A stretch of DNA of 64,000 nt from Streptomyces xanthophaeus (GTDB taxonomy: Bacteria; Actinomycetota; Actinomycetes; Streptomycetales; Streptomycetaceae): the NCBI RefSeq assembly GCF_030440515.1, contig NZ_CP076543.1, positions 6,797,001-6,861,000 of the forward strand, given 5' to 3'. Numbering within the stretch: position 1 is the stretch's first letter; every line of letters begins with the position of its first letter. The notes under the pieces are model-generated. The model was not told where the DNA came from. It ran no database searches and saw only the letters and a list, made by a program, of their open reading frames with translations. This document shows positions 1 to 8,896 of this stretch, in pieces. The position numbers and the translations under genes were made by a program.

Positions 1-83
1 GAGACGTACGCGCCCTGAGCGCCCCCGGGGACGGGTTAGCGTAGAGGGGTTCAGCGGGCGGGAGACGACCAGGGGGAGACGGC

Positions 84-107
84 ATGCGCGGCGGGGCCGG
101 CGAGTGA
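84..107 (+). other. Possible 7-codon leader ORF overlapping the sbcD start
   Basis: A purine-rich ribosome-binding site (AGGGGGAGA, 71-79) sits 4 nt before an ATG at 84, whereas the GTG start of sbcD at 104 has no such site at normal distance. Translation from 84 gives seven residues (MRGGAGE) and stops at a TGA that overlaps the sbcD GTG as GTGA. This is the geometry of a translationally coupled leader peptide. It may also be chance. Confidence 0.3.
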
Positions 108-1273
108 AGTTCCTGCACACCTCCGACTGGCACCTCGGCCGGGCCTTCCACCGGGTCAACCTGCTGGGCGCCCAGGCGCTCTTCATCGACCACCTCGTCG
201 AGACCGTGCGCGAACGCGAGGTCGACGCCGTCCTCGTCGCCGGTGACGTCTACGACCGGGCCGTGCCCCCGCTGTCCGCCGTCGAGCTGTACGACCGGGC
301 CCTCCACCGCCTCGCCGACCTCGGCGTACCCACCGTGATGATCTCCGGCAACCACGACTCCGCGCGCCGCCTCGGCGTCGGGGCCGGGCTGATCGACCGC
401 GCCGGGATCCACCTGCGGACCGACCCGGCCGGCTGCGCCGACCCCGTCGTCCTGGCCGACGTACACGGTGACGTGGCGCTGTACGGCCTGCCGTACCTGG
501 AGCCCGCCCTGGTCAAGGACCAGTTCGGCGCGGAGAAGGTGAGTCACGAGGCGGTCCTCGGTGCCGCCATGGACCGGATCCGGGCCGACCTGGCCACCCG
601 CGCGCCCGGCACCCGTTCGGTCGTCCTCGCACACGCCTTCGTCACGGGCGGACAGGCCAGCGACAGCGAACGCGACATCACCGTCGGCGGGGTCGAGGCC
701 GTGCCCGCCTCCGTCTTCGACGGCGTGGACTACGCCGCCCTCGGCCACCTCCACGGCTGCCAGACGATCAACGAACGGGTCCGCTACTCCGGTTCCCCGC
801 TCGCCTACTCCTTCTCCGAGGCCGGCCACCGCAAGACCATGTGGCTGATCGAACTCGGCGCGCAGGGCGGGATCGCCGCCGCCGAGCGGATCGACGCCCC
901 CGTCCCGCGCACCCTCGCCCGGCTCCGCGGACGGCTGGAGGACCTGCTGCAGGATCCGGCGCACCAGGTCCACGAGGACGCCTGGGTCGAGGCCACTCTC
1001 ACCGACCCGGTCCGCCCCGACGACCCCATGGCCCGCCTCGCCGCACGCTTCCCGCACACCCTCACCCTCGCCTTCGACCCCGAGGGCCGCCAGGAGGAGA
1101 CCGGCGCGTCCTACGCCCAGCGGCTCAAGGGCCGCAGCGACCAGGAGATCGCCGAGGACTTCGTCGCCCACGTACGCGGCGGCGGCCATGCCGACGAGGC
1201 CGAACGGGCCGTCCTCCAGGGCGCCTTCGACGACGTACGCGCCGACGACAGCCACCGGGAGACCCACCGATGA
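104..1273 (+). CDS. sbcD: Exonuclease SbcCD, nuclease subunit SbcD
   Basis: Mre11-type metallophosphoesterase, the nuclease half of the SbcCD (Mre11-Rad50) complex that opens hairpins and processes DNA ends in the cytoplasm. The two-metal motifs are visible: SDWHLG (D8, H10), AGDVYDR (D48), SGNHD (N83, H84) and ALGHLHG. At 389 aa it has the normal family length, with the C-terminal capping region present. The start is the GTG at 104, which gives the canonical MKFLHTSDWH opening. Its TGA overlaps the ATG of sbcC (ATGA), so the two subunits are translationally coupled. It may be coupled to a tiny upstream leader frame. Confidence 0.96.
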   Translation: MKFLHTSDWHLGRAFHRVNLLGAQALFIDHLVETVREREVDAVLVAGDVYDRAVPPLSAVELYDRALHRLADLGVPTVMISGNHDSARRLGVGAGLIDRAGIHLRTDPAGCADPVVLADVHGDVALYGLPYLEPALVKDQFGAEKVSHEAVLGAAMDRIRADLATRAPGTRSVVLAHAFVTGGQASDSERDITVGGVEAVPASVFDGVDYAALGHLHGCQTINERVRYSGSPLAYSFSEAGHRKTMWLIELGAQGGIAAAERIDAPVPRTLARLRGRLEDLLQDPAHQVHEDAWVEATLTDPVRPDDPMARLAARFPHTLTLAFDPEGRQEETGASYAQRLKGRSDQEIAEDFVAHVRGGGHADEAERAVLQGAFDDVRADDSHRETHR

Positions 1274-4200
1274 GGCTCCACCGGCTGGCCGTGACCGCCT
1301 TCGGACCGTTCGCCGAACCCCAGGAGATCGATTTCGACGCCCTGTCCGGCGCCGGCATCTTCCTCCTGCACGGACCCACCGGCGCCGGGAAGACCTCCGT
1401 GCTCGACGCCGTCTGCTACGCGCTCTACGGTTCCGTGCCCGGCCCCCGCCAGGCCCCCGGCACGAGCCTGCGAAGCGACCACGCCGCGGCCCACACCCCG
1501 ACCGAGGTCACCCTCGAACTCACCGCGGGCGGCCGCCGCCTGGAGATCACCCGGCGGCCCGAACAGGAGCGCCCGAAGAAGCGCGGCACGGGCACCACCA
1601 AGGACAAGGCCCAGAGCTGGCTGCGCGAGCACACCGGCGCGGGCTGGGAGCCGCTCAGCCGCTCCCACCAGGAGATCGGCGAGGAGATCGAGCAGCTGCT
1701 CGGCATGAGCCGCGAGCAGTTCTGCCAGGTCGTACTGCTGCCGCAAGGGGAGTTCGCCCGCTTCCTGCGCGCCGACGAGGCAGCCCGAGGCCGGCTGCTC
1801 GGCCGGCTCTTCGACACCCGCCGCTTCGCCGCAGTCGAGGCCCTGCTCGGCGAGCGCCGCCGGGCCGCCGAGGCCAAGGTCCGGGCCGGCGACGAGAAGG
1901 TGCTCCACACCGCCCAGCGGCTCGCCCAGGCCGCCGGGGACAGCGCCGATCTGCGGGCCTGGCCCATGCCCGGACACCAGCCGGGCGATCCCGGGCTCGC
2001 CGAGGCCGTCCGGGCCTGGGCGGCCGTCGCCCGCTGCGCGGCCCGCGAACGCCTCGACGTCGCCGAGTACGCACTGGCCGCCGTCGAGAGCCGGCACGCC
2101 GCCGCACGGCGCGCGGCCGAGGACGCCCGGGAGCTCGACCGGCTGCAGCGCCGGCACGCGGAGACCCTGCGCCGGGCCGCCCTGCTCGCCGAGGCGGCGC
2201 CCGAGCGGGAGCGGGTGCACGGCCTGCTGGACCGGGCCCGGCGCGGCGCCCTGGTGGCCCCCGCCCTGGAGCTGCGCGGCGCCGCCTCCGCCGCGCACCT
2301 CGCCGCCGCGCACGCCGAGGCCTCCGCCCGCGCGCAGCTCCCGCCGACGCTGAAGGAGGCGGGAGCCGAGCAGCTCGCCGACATCGAGCAGCGGCTGCGC
2401 GAAGCCCTCGGCGCGCTCGGCGCGGCGCAGCGGACCGAACAGCGCAGCGCCGAGATCGGCCGTGAACGGGCCGACCTGGAACGGGAGTCCCGGGCGGCCG
2501 ACGAGCAGCACCAGGAGTCCGCCGAATGGCTGGAGCGCTGGGAGGCGACCCGGACGGCGCTGCAGGAGCGCGCGGACGCCGCCCAGCAGGCCGCCACCCT
2601 GGCCGAGCAGCTCGCGGGCCGGCTGGAACCCGCCCGCATGCAGCTGAACGCCGCCCGCCGGCGGGACGAGCTCGATGCCGACGCGGCGCGCGCCTCGGCC
2701 GAACTGCTCACCCTGCGCGAGGAGTCGGCCGCCGCCCGGGAGCGCTGGCTGGAGCTCAAGGAGGCCCGCCTGCGCGGGATCGCCGCCGAGCTCGCCGAGT
2801 CACTGGTGGCCGGGGAGGCCTGCACGGTGTGCGGGTCCGCGGAACACCCCGCTCCGGCCCGCCCGGCCCCCGGCCACGTGGACCGCGCGGCCGAGGACGC
2901 GGCCCACGCCCACTTCGAACGGGCCGAGCAGACCCGGGCCGCCGTCGAGCGCCGGCTCGCCGCCGCGCAGGAGGCCCGCGCCGAGGCCGCGGCCGCCGCC
3001 GGCGAGACCACCACCGCCGAACTCCTTGACCTGACCGCCGACCTGAGTGCCCGCCATGCCGCCGCCCACGCCGCGGCAGCCGGCCTGCACGCCGCCCGTG
3101 AGCGGCTCGCCCGGGCCGAGCGGGAGCACGCCGCGCGCAGCGCCGACCGGCAGGGCGCCGAGACCCGGGCCGCCGCCAGGGCCTCCCGGCGCGAGGCCCT
3201 GGACCGCGAACAGGCCGGGCTGGAGGCCGAACTCGCCCTCGTACGGGACGGCGCTCCCAGCGTCGCGGCCCGTGCCCGCACCCTGGAGGACCGGGTCCGG
3301 ATGGTCTCCGGCGCGGCCACCTCGCTGCGCAGGGCCGAGACCACCGCGGCCCGGCTGAAGGAGGCCGACGACCAGCTCGCCGATGCCGCGTTCAAGGCCG
3401 GCTTCGACACCGTCGAGGCCGCCGCCGACGCGGTGCTCCCCGAGTACGAACGCACCGCGCTCCAGCACCGGCTGGACGCCTGGCAGACGGAGGAGGCCCT
3501 GCTGGCGGACCGCCGTCGCGAGACCGGCGCCGCCGAAGCGGCAGCCCTGCCTCCGGCCGCACCGGAGGCGGCCGAGGCGTACGAGGCCAGGGCCGCGGCG
3601 AAGCTTCGTACGGCAGGTTCGGCGGCCGACGCGGCCCGGGTGCGGTGCACGGAGCTCGACCGGCTCTCCCGGCAGGCCGAGCAGGAGCTGCGCGCGCTGG
3701 GCCCGCTGCGCGAGGCCTACGACCGCGTCGCCCGGCTGGCCGGACTCACCGCCGGCACCTCCGCCGACAACGAACGCAAGATGCGCCTGGAGGCCTACGT
3801 ACTGGCCGCCCGCCTGGAACAGGTGGCCGCCGCCGCGACGGTACGGTTGCTGCGCATGTCCGGCGGCCGCTACACCCTGGTCCACTCCGACGCGCGGGCG
3901 GGCGGACGGGGGCGCTCCGGCCTCGGACTGCACGTGGTCGACGCGTGGACCGGCAGTGAGCGGGACACCGCCACCCTGTCGGGCGGCGAGACCTTCTTCG
4001 CCTCGCTCGCCCTGGCGCTCGGCCTCGCCGACGTGGTCACCGACGAGGCGGGCGGGATGCGCCTCGACACCCTCTTCATCGACGAGGGCTTCGGCAGCCT
4101 CGACGACCAGGCGCTGGACGAGGTGCTCGACGTCCTGGACTCGCTGCGCGAGCGGGACCGCAGTGTCGGCATCGTCAGCCACGTCGCCGACCTGCGGACG

Positions 4201-4281
4201 CGGGTCCAGGCCCAGCTGGAGATCGTCAAGCAGCGCGGCGGCTCCGTGGTGCGCCACCGGACGGCGGCGCTCACGGACTGA
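1270..4281 (+). CDS. sbcC: Exonuclease SbcCD, ATPase subunit SbcC
   Basis: Rad50-like SMC-type ATPase of about 1003 aa that partners SbcD. The Walker A motif GPTGAGKTS lies at residues 35-43. Two long Ala/Arg/Glu-rich coiled-coil arms flank a zinc hook CTVC (C518, C521), and the ABC signature LSGGE (about 903-907) and Walker B FIDEGFGSLD (about 935-945) close the ATP site. The open frame continues upstream inside sbcD, but the ATG at 1270, overlapping the sbcD stop, gives the canonical MRLHRLAVTAFGPF start. The last 11 bases overlap the end of the convergent Lrp-family gene. Confidence 0.96.
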   Translation: MRLHRLAVTAFGPFAEPQEIDFDALSGAGIFLLHGPTGAGKTSVLDAVCYALYGSVPGPRQAPGTSLRSDHAAAHTPTEVTLELTAGGRRLEITRRPEQERPKKRGTGTTKDKAQSWLREHTGAGWEPLSRSHQEIGEEIEQLLGMSREQFCQVVLLPQGEFARFLRADEAARGRLLGRLFDTRRFAAVEALLGERRRAAEAKVRAGDEKVLHTAQRLAQAAGDSADLRAWPMPGHQPGDPGLAEAVRAWAAVARCAARERLDVAEYALAAVESRHAAARRAAEDARELDRLQRRHAETLRRAALLAEAAPERERVHGLLDRARRGALVAPALELRGAASAAHLAAAHAEASARAQLPPTLKEAGAEQLADIEQRLREALGALGAAQRTEQRSAEIGRERADLERESRAADEQHQESAEWLERWEATRTALQERADAAQQAATLAEQLAGRLEPARMQLNAARRRDELDADAARASAELLTLREESAAARERWLELKEARLRGIAAELAESLVAGEACTVCGSAEHPAPARPAPGHVDRAAEDAAHAHFERAEQTRAAVERRLAAAQEARAEAAAAAGETTTAELLDLTADLSARHAAAHAAAAGLHAARERLARAEREHAARSADRQGAETRAAARASRREALDREQAGLEAELALVRDGAPSVAARARTLEDRVRMVSGAATSLRRAETTAARLKEADDQLADAAFKAGFDTVEAAADAVLPEYERTALQHRLDAWQTEEALLADRRRETGAAEAAALPPAAPEAAEAYEARAAAKLRTAGSAADAARVRCTELDRLSRQAEQELRALGPLREAYDRVARLAGLTAGTSADNERKMRLEAYVLAARLEQVAAAATVRLLRMSGGRYTLVHSDARAGGRGRSGLGLHVVDAWTGSERDTATLSGGETFFASLALALGLADVVTDEAGGMRLDTLFIDEGFGSLDDQALDEVLDVLDSLRERDRSVGIVSHVADLRTRVQAQLEIVKQRGGSVVRHRTAALTD

Positions 4282-4717
4282 GGGGCCTGCGGGGCAGCGG
4301 AGAGGAGTAGACGATGCTCGTCGTCACCGATCCGAGCCCCGCGATCCGGCCCGTGACCTCCTCCAGGTGGGACATCGAGCGGGTCGCGACCTTGAGGACG
4401 AAGCAGTCGTCGCCCGTGACGTGGTGGGCCTCCAGGATCTCCGGGGTGGCCTCCAGGAAGTCGTGGAAGGGCTTGTAGTTGCCGTGCGGGTAGCGCAGCC
4501 GCACCAGGGCGAGGATCGACTTGCCGAGCCTCTCCGGGTCCACCACCGCCGTGTAGCCGGTGATGATGCCGGTCTCCTCCAGCCGGCGGACCCGCTCGGT
4601 GACGGCGCTCGCCGACATGGACACGGAGCGGGCGAGCTCGGTGAAACTGGCGCGGCCGTCCCGCTGGAGCGCTTCGAGGATCCGCCAGTCGGTGGCGTCA
4701 GGGGAATAGTCGGTCAT
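4271..4717 (-). CDS. Lrp/AsnC-family transcriptional regulator
   Basis: A 148-aa feast/famine regulator. An N-terminal winged helix-turn-helix (residues about 8-55, including SMSASAVTERVRRLEETGII) is followed by a RAM/AsnC ligand-binding and oligomerisation domain (about 65-140, with HVTGDDCFVLKV). Members bind amino acids and form octamers or dimers. It is divergent from the rhodanese gene, with 94 bp between the starts, so that gene is its likely target. An inverted repeat lies between them. The ligand cannot be told from sequence. The minus strand upstream has a TAGACC element 6 nt before the ATG, so a leaderless mRNA is possible. Confidence 0.9.
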   Translation of the reverse strand: MTDYSPDATDWRILEALQRDGRASFTELARSVSMSASAVTERVRRLEETGIITGYTAVVDPERLGKSILALVRLRYPHGNYKPFHDFLEATPEILEAHHVTGDDCFVLKVATRSMSHLEEVTGRIAGLGSVTTSIVYSSPLPRRPLSP

Positions 4718-4737
4718 GATGCAGGTCTAGCAGGGGA

Positions 4738-4769
4738 TTCCCCGGTCGGACAAGGAAAAGCCCGGGGAA
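4738..4769. promoter_or_regulatory. Inverted repeat in the Lrp/rhodanese divergent promoter
   Basis: Perfect 8-bp arms TTCCCCGG (4738-4745) and CCGGGGAA (4762-4769) with a 16-nt spacer lie between two divergent start codons. The arms are about three helical turns apart end to end, which suits a multimeric Lrp-type regulator. Assignment to the adjacent regulator is inference from position. Confidence 0.45.
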
Positions 4770-4798
4770 ACCCACTTCCGACGATGATCAACAGATCG

Positions 4799-4804
4799 TA
4801 GATT
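4799..4804 (+). promoter_or_regulatory. -10 element for a probably leaderless rhodanese mRNA
   Basis: TAGATT fits the actinobacterial -10 consensus TANNNT. The hexamer ends 7 nt before the ATG at 4812, so transcription should begin at or next to the A of the start codon. No Shine-Dalgarno sequence is present upstream of the ATG, which agrees with leaderless initiation. No convincing -35 was found. Confidence 0.5.
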
Positions 4805-4811
4805 TCTTGCC

Positions 4812-5342
4812 ATGACGACGACGCAGACGCACACGAACCAGCCGGGCTCCGCCGCCCCCGCCACCACCAACCCCGTGCTCCGGGTGCCCCCGGCCTCCCC
4901 GGCCGCGGCCGCCGCGTACTTCGCCGCCAGCCTGGCCTTCCACGCGGACGTGTCGGACGTGGCCGCCGCCTTCAAGGCCCACCGCGAGCAGGGCGCCGAG
5001 CTCGGCTTCCAGCTCGTCGACTCCCGCTCCACTCCTTCCTGGGACCAGGCTCATGTGCCCGGCGCCGTCCACCTGCCCACCGCCCTCATCCCCGAACAGG
5101 CCGAGCGGCTCCTGGACAGGAGCGTCCCTGTGGTCACGTACTGCTGGGGCCCCGGCTGCAACGGAGGCACCCGCTCCGCCCTCGCCCTGGCCGAACTCGG
5201 CTTCCAGGTCAAGGAGATGCTCGGCGGCATCGAGTACTGGATCCGCGAGGGCTTCGAGGTCGAGACCTGGCAGGGCAGCCAGCAGCGCGCCGAGGCCGAC
5301 CCGCTGACCGCGCCGACCGACTCGGACGACTGCGGCTGCTGA
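4812..5342 (+). CDS. Rhodanese-domain protein
   Basis: A 176-aa cytoplasmic single-domain rhodanese (residues about 60-155), presumably a sulfurtransferase or persulfide carrier. The active-site strand and loop read VVTYCWGPGCNGGTR, with the likely catalytic Cys111 and a second Cys116 in an enlarged loop. The motif DQAHVPGAVHLP before it is typical of the fold. The N-terminal 45 residues are Ala/Pro/Thr-rich and probably disordered. The C-terminus ends in an unusual CGC triad that could bind metal or form a disulfide. It is divergent from an Lrp-type regulator and probably controlled by it. The substrate is unknown. Confidence 0.85.
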   Translation: MTTTQTHTNQPGSAAPATTNPVLRVPPASPAAAAAYFAASLAFHADVSDVAAAFKAHREQGAELGFQLVDSRSTPSWDQAHVPGAVHLPTALIPEQAERLLDRSVPVVTYCWGPGCNGGTRSALALAELGFQVKEMLGGIEYWIREGFEVETWQGSQQRAEADPLTAPTDSDDCGC

Positions 5343-5393
5343 GGTGAGCGCCTTACGGGGCCGTGGGCCGGCACACACGTACCGGGCCCACGC

Positions 5394-5433
5394 GGACGGG
5401 CCGCCCACCCCCTCGGGGATGAGCGGCCCGTCC
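5394..5433. terminator. Bidirectional hairpin terminator
   Basis: Perfect 11-bp arms GGACGGGCCGC (5394-5404) and GCGGCCCGTCC (5423-5433) with an 18-nt loop lie between the convergent rhodanese and DUF885 genes. There is no U-tract, as is usual in Streptomyces. Confidence 0.65.
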
Positions 5434-5465
5434 GTCGTTCGCCGCCGGGCGGCCGAGCCCGGGTG

Positions 5466-7169
5466 TCAGAGCTTCGACAGCTCGTCCACCAGGTCGTCCA
5501 GTCCCAGCGAGCCCTGCGACAGCGCCGCCATGTGCCAGGCCTTCAGGTCGAAGGAATCGCCGTGCGCGGCACGCGCGTTGTCCCGGCCCAGGAGCCAGGC
5601 GCGCTCACCCAGCTTGTAGCCGATCGCCTGTCCCGGCATCGACAGGTAGCGGGTCAGCTCGCTCTCGACGAAGTCCGCCGGCCGGCCGCTGTGCAGGCCG
5701 AAGAACTCCTGCGCCAGGTCCACCGTCCACTGCTCGCCCGGGTGGAACGGCGAGTCCGCCGGGATCTCCAGGCCCACGTGCATGCCGATGTCCACGATGA
5801 CGCGCGCCGCGCGCATCATCTGGCAGTCCAGGTAACCCAGGCGCTGCTCGGCGTCCTTGAGGTAGCCCAGCTCGTCCATCAGCCGCTCCGCGTACAGCGC
5901 CCAGCCCTCGGCGTTGGCACTGACCATGCCGACGGTGGCCTGGTAGCGCGAGAGCTGGTCCGCCACGTGCGTCCACTGCGCGAGCTGCAGGTGGTGGCCC
6001 GGCACGCCCTCGTGGTACCAGGTGGACACCAGGTCGTACACGGGGAAGCGGGTCAGGCCCATGGTGGGCAGCCAGGTGCGGCCCGGGCGGGAGAAGTCCT
6101 CGGAAGGGGACGTGTAGTACGGGGCCGCGGGGCCGCCCGGCGGGGCGATGCGGGACTCCACCTTGCGGACGCGCTCGGCGAGTTCGAAGTGCGTGCCGTC
6201 GAGGTTCTCGATGGCTTCGTCCATCAGGCCCTGCAGCCAGGCCTGGACCTCGTCCACGCCCTCGATGTGGGTGCCGTGCTGGTCCAGGTGCTTCAGCGCC
6301 TCCCAGGGGCCGGCACCCGGGAGGATCTTGGCAGCCTCGGACTTCATCTCGGCGAGCAGCCGGTGGTACTCCGACCAGCCGTAGGCGTACGCCTCTTCCA
6401 GGTCCAGGTCGGTGCCGTTGAAGAAACGGGCCCAGCGGGCGTAGCGCTCGCGGCCCACGGTGTCGGGCTTGCCCTCGACGGCCGGGGCGTACACCGCGCT
6501 CATCCAGTCGCGCAGTTCGACGACGGCGGCGGTCGCGGCGGCGGCCGCGGCGTCCAGTTCGGCGCGCAGGGAGTCCGGGCCGGCGGAGACGAAGCCCTCG
6601 AAGAAGGGCGCCTCGGAGCCGTCCTGGCCGACCCAGGTCGTGAGCTGGCCGATCATGGTGGTGGTGGCGCGGGGGCCACCGTACAGGCCGCGCTCCAGGC
6701 CGAGTCCGAGGCTCTCGCGGTAGCCGTCGAAGGCGGCGGGTACGGCGCGCAGGCGCTCGGCGATCGCCGCCCAGTCCTCGTCGGTGTCGGCGGGGGTCAG
6801 GGAGAAGATCTCACGGACGGAGTGCGCGGGGCTGTGGATGTTGCTGACCGCGCACAGGTCCTCGTCGGCCTCGAGTACGGCGAGCTCGGCGGTGAGGCGC
6901 TCGCGCAGCAGCCGCGCGCAGCGGCGTTCGGCGTCGCTGTCGGCGCCCGGCGCCGACTCGGCGGCGTCGAGCTGCGTGAGGGTCTCGCGGATGAGCCCGG
7001 CTACGGCCGCACGGCCCGCCGGGGAGAAGTCCGGGAGCTTGCTCGAACTCGCGGCGACACCGAGGTAGGTCCCCGTGATCGGGTCGAGGGCGATGAGGTC
7101 GTCGACGTACGCGTCGGCCACCTGGCGGGGCAGCCGCGGTGCACTGCCGTTGTGGAGGGTCTCTGACAT
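5466..7169 (-). CDS. DUF885 family protein, predicted zinc-peptidase-like
   Basis: A 567-aa protein of the DUF885 family, which has a metallopeptidase-like fold. The zinc-site motif HEGVPGHH (within WYHEGVPGHHLQLAQ) is visible, with a downstream conserved glutamate region around SANAEGWALYAERLM. No signal peptide or membrane segment is visible, so it is probably cytoplasmic. I chose the ATG at 7169 (MSETLHNG) because homology-like sequence begins shortly after it. An in-frame extension to 7289 reads as non-conserved, low-complexity sequence. Substrates are not established for most of the family. Confidence 0.85.
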   Translation of the reverse strand: MSETLHNGSAPRLPRQVADAYVDDLIALDPITGTYLGVAASSSKLPDFSPAGRAAVAGLIRETLTQLDAAESAPGADSDAERRCARLLRERLTAELAVLEADEDLCAVSNIHSPAHSVREIFSLTPADTDEDWAAIAERLRAVPAAFDGYRESLGLGLERGLYGGPRATTTMIGQLTTWVGQDGSEAPFFEGFVSAGPDSLRAELDAAAAAATAAVVELRDWMSAVYAPAVEGKPDTVGRERYARWARFFNGTDLDLEEAYAYGWSEYHRLLAEMKSEAAKILPGAGPWEALKHLDQHGTHIEGVDEVQAWLQGLMDEAIENLDGTHFELAERVRKVESRIAPPGGPAAPYYTSPSEDFSRPGRTWLPTMGLTRFPVYDLVSTWYHEGVPGHHLQLAQWTHVADQLSRYQATVGMVSANAEGWALYAERLMDELGYLKDAEQRLGYLDCQMMRAARVIVDIGMHVGLEIPADSPFHPGEQWTVDLAQEFFGLHSGRPADFVESELTRYLSMPGQAIGYKLGERAWLLGRDNARAAHGDSFDLKAWHMAALSQGSLGLDDLVDELSKL

Positions 7170-7396
7170 GCGGACATCTTCGTATGCGGGACGGGTTCCC
7201 GTCATCACCGATTGCCGTCGGACTGCTGACGTGGGCCGGAGCAGGGTCGGTAATGCGTGCGAGAAATCTTCAACGACCGTGCCGGACAAGCGACTTCACG
7301 TCCCCGGGGCACGGGCCGCCGGGGACGTGGCGCGCTTAGCTTGGCCGGATTCCGCCGGAGCCGGTGCCCGGTCGGGGCCCCGGTCCGGGCGGATCG

Positions 7397-8896
7397 TCAA
7401 GGACGGCGGCGCGGAGCCGACTGCTCCTGCGGGCGCTCGTGCGGGAACTCGCGGGGATGCTCGTAGGGAAGTTCGTGGGGAAGTTCGTAGGGCAGCCGGG
7501 AGCTGACCGGGGTCGCGTCCAGCCGGGCCGTGACCACCAGGGTGCCCTCCTCGATCTGGTAGTCGAGGGGGAGGCCGAGGCCGCGCATGGCGGCGACCAT
7601 GCCGGTGTTGGAGGCCTGGGTGACGGCGTACACACTGTCGCATCCGGCCTCGACGGCCATCGCGATGAGCCGGCGCAGCAGCTCGGAACCGATGCCGCGG
7701 CGCTGCCAGTCGTCCTCGATGAGCAGGGCGACCTCGGTCTCGTCTCCGTCCCACAGCAGGTGGCCGAGGGCGACGAGCTTCCCGGAGGCGGTGGTCGCGG
7801 CGAGGGTGCGGCCGAAGCGGGGGCTCAGCAGGTGGGCGAGGTAGCGGTCGGCGTCGTGGACGGGGCCGTGGTAGCGCAGCGACAGGGTGCGCTCGGAGCA
7901 GCGGTCGTGCATGGCGCGGGCCGCGGGCAGGTCGGAGCCGTCGGCGCGACGCACGGTGATCTCATTGCCCTCGGGCAGGGTCAGTACGTCCTGGCTGCGG
8001 GGGACGCGGGGGCCGAGCCGGGCGTCGAGCTCGACGAGGGCGCGGGCCCGCGCGAACTCGGTCGGGGTGAAGGGAAGGTAGGGCCGCTCCACGGTGATCG
8101 CACCGCCGGAGGGGTCGCGCAGCCGCATGACCGTGGCCTCCAGGACCCCCTCGACCGGGGCGTCCGCGCCGGCGTTGGGACGGCCGGAGAGGGTGGTCGC
8201 CGGGATCGAGTGGATCGTGCAGCGGCCGAGCAGCTGGCGCAGGGCGAGGGGCAGCTCGGCGGCGTCCAGGGCGGTGCGGGTGGCGAGACCGAGGACCCGC
8301 GTCGGGGTGTCGACCAGGTCGTGGGCGTCGGCGCGCTCGATCCAGGTGCTGTGGCCGCCGGCCCGGGAGATCGCCCGGGCGAGGTCGGCGGAGGGCAGCT
8401 CCTGCGGGGCGCGCAGCAGGAACTCGTCGACCGTGCCGCCCTCGGGGAGCGGGTGCGTCTGGAGGGTCAGGATGTCGACGCCGTTGCGGGCGAGGGCGGT
8501 GCAGAGGGCGGCCAGGGAGCCCGGCTCGTCCCGTACGGTCGTGCGCATCCGCCAGAGGGCGGTGCTGCTGGCGGTCGCGGTTGCCGTTGCTGTCGCGGTC
8601 GTGGTCGTGCCGGGGCTCGTCGACGGGAGGTGCGGATCCGGCTCGGTGGGGGCTGTGCTCCGCGGCGGGGGTGCATGGCTGTGGCGCCGTGCCCACCAGG
8701 TGTGGAAGGCCGCCGTCACCAGGAGTACGACGGCCGAGGCCACGAGCAGGACCGGGCCCCGCGGGCCGTGCGCGACGAGATTGGCGATGGCGTCGGCCAC
8801 CGCGACGGCGCAGAACATTGCGGCGAGTTCGACGACGTCGCGGCGCCAGTGGTGACGGTGGGAACGGTGGGCGGAGGTGGGGTTACGGTCAGTCAT
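7397..8896 (-). CDS. Membrane-anchored ACT-GNAT fusion protein
   Basis: This is a 499-aa multidomain protein. Two N-terminal hydrophobic segments (about residues 20-70, including VLLVASAVVLLVTAAF) are followed by a Thr/Ala-repeat linker. An ACT-like small-molecule domain starts at TVRDEPGSLAALCTALARNG, then a middle region, then a C-terminal GNAT acetyltransferase domain with the acetyl-CoA loop DDWQRRGIGSELLRRL. The tail is a tandem repeat of Pro-x-Glu-x tetrapeptides. I chose the ATG at 8896 over an upstream in-frame one because MTDRNPTS directly precedes the conserved part. Amino-acid-controlled acetylation at the membrane is inferred from the domains. The target is unknown. Confidence 0.8.
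   Translation of the reverse strand: MTDRNPTSAHRSHRHHWRRDVVELAAMFCAVAVADAIANLVAHGPRGPVLLVASAVVLLVTAAFHTWWARRHSHAPPPRSTAPTEPDPHLPSTSPGTTTTATATATATASSTALWRMRTTVRDEPGSLAALCTALARNGVDILTLQTHPLPEGGTVDEFLLRAPQELPSADLARAISRAGGHSTWIERADAHDLVDTPTRVLGLATRTALDAAELPLALRQLLGRCTIHSIPATTLSGRPNAGADAPVEGVLEATVMRLRDPSGGAITVERPYLPFTPTEFARARALVELDARLGPRVPRSQDVLTLPEGNEITVRRADGSDLPAARAMHDRCSERTLSLRYHGPVHDADRYLAHLLSPRFGRTLAATTASGKLVALGHLLWDGDETEVALLIEDDWQRRGIGSELLRRLIAMAVEAGCDSVYAVTQASNTGMVAAMRGLGLPLDYQIEEGTLVVTARLDATPVSSRLPYELPHELPYEHPREFPHERPQEQSAPRRRP
7443..7490. repeat. 12-bp tandem repeats in the 3' end of the GNAT fusion gene
   Basis: Four consecutive 12-mers (GGGAACTCGCGG, GGATGCTCGTAG, GGAAGTTCGTGG, GGAAGTTCGTAG) encode the Pro-Tyr/His/Arg-Glu-Leu/His/Phe tetrapeptide tail. 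The divergence between copies shows it is not a very recent expansion. Confidence 0.8.

Noticed and set aside
1..18. Five codons and TGA (ETYAP*) that could end an upstream gene
   Set aside because: Too short to support a gene. It may be the end of a gene before the window, but no family can be recognised.
5463..7166. 567-codon open frame antisense to the DUF885 gene
   Set aside because: It mirrors the third-position GC bias of the real gene, and the Val/Arg/Gly-rich translation has no motifs. Similar long antisense frames opposite purB, phoD, bioA/bioB and ureC were rejected for the same reason.
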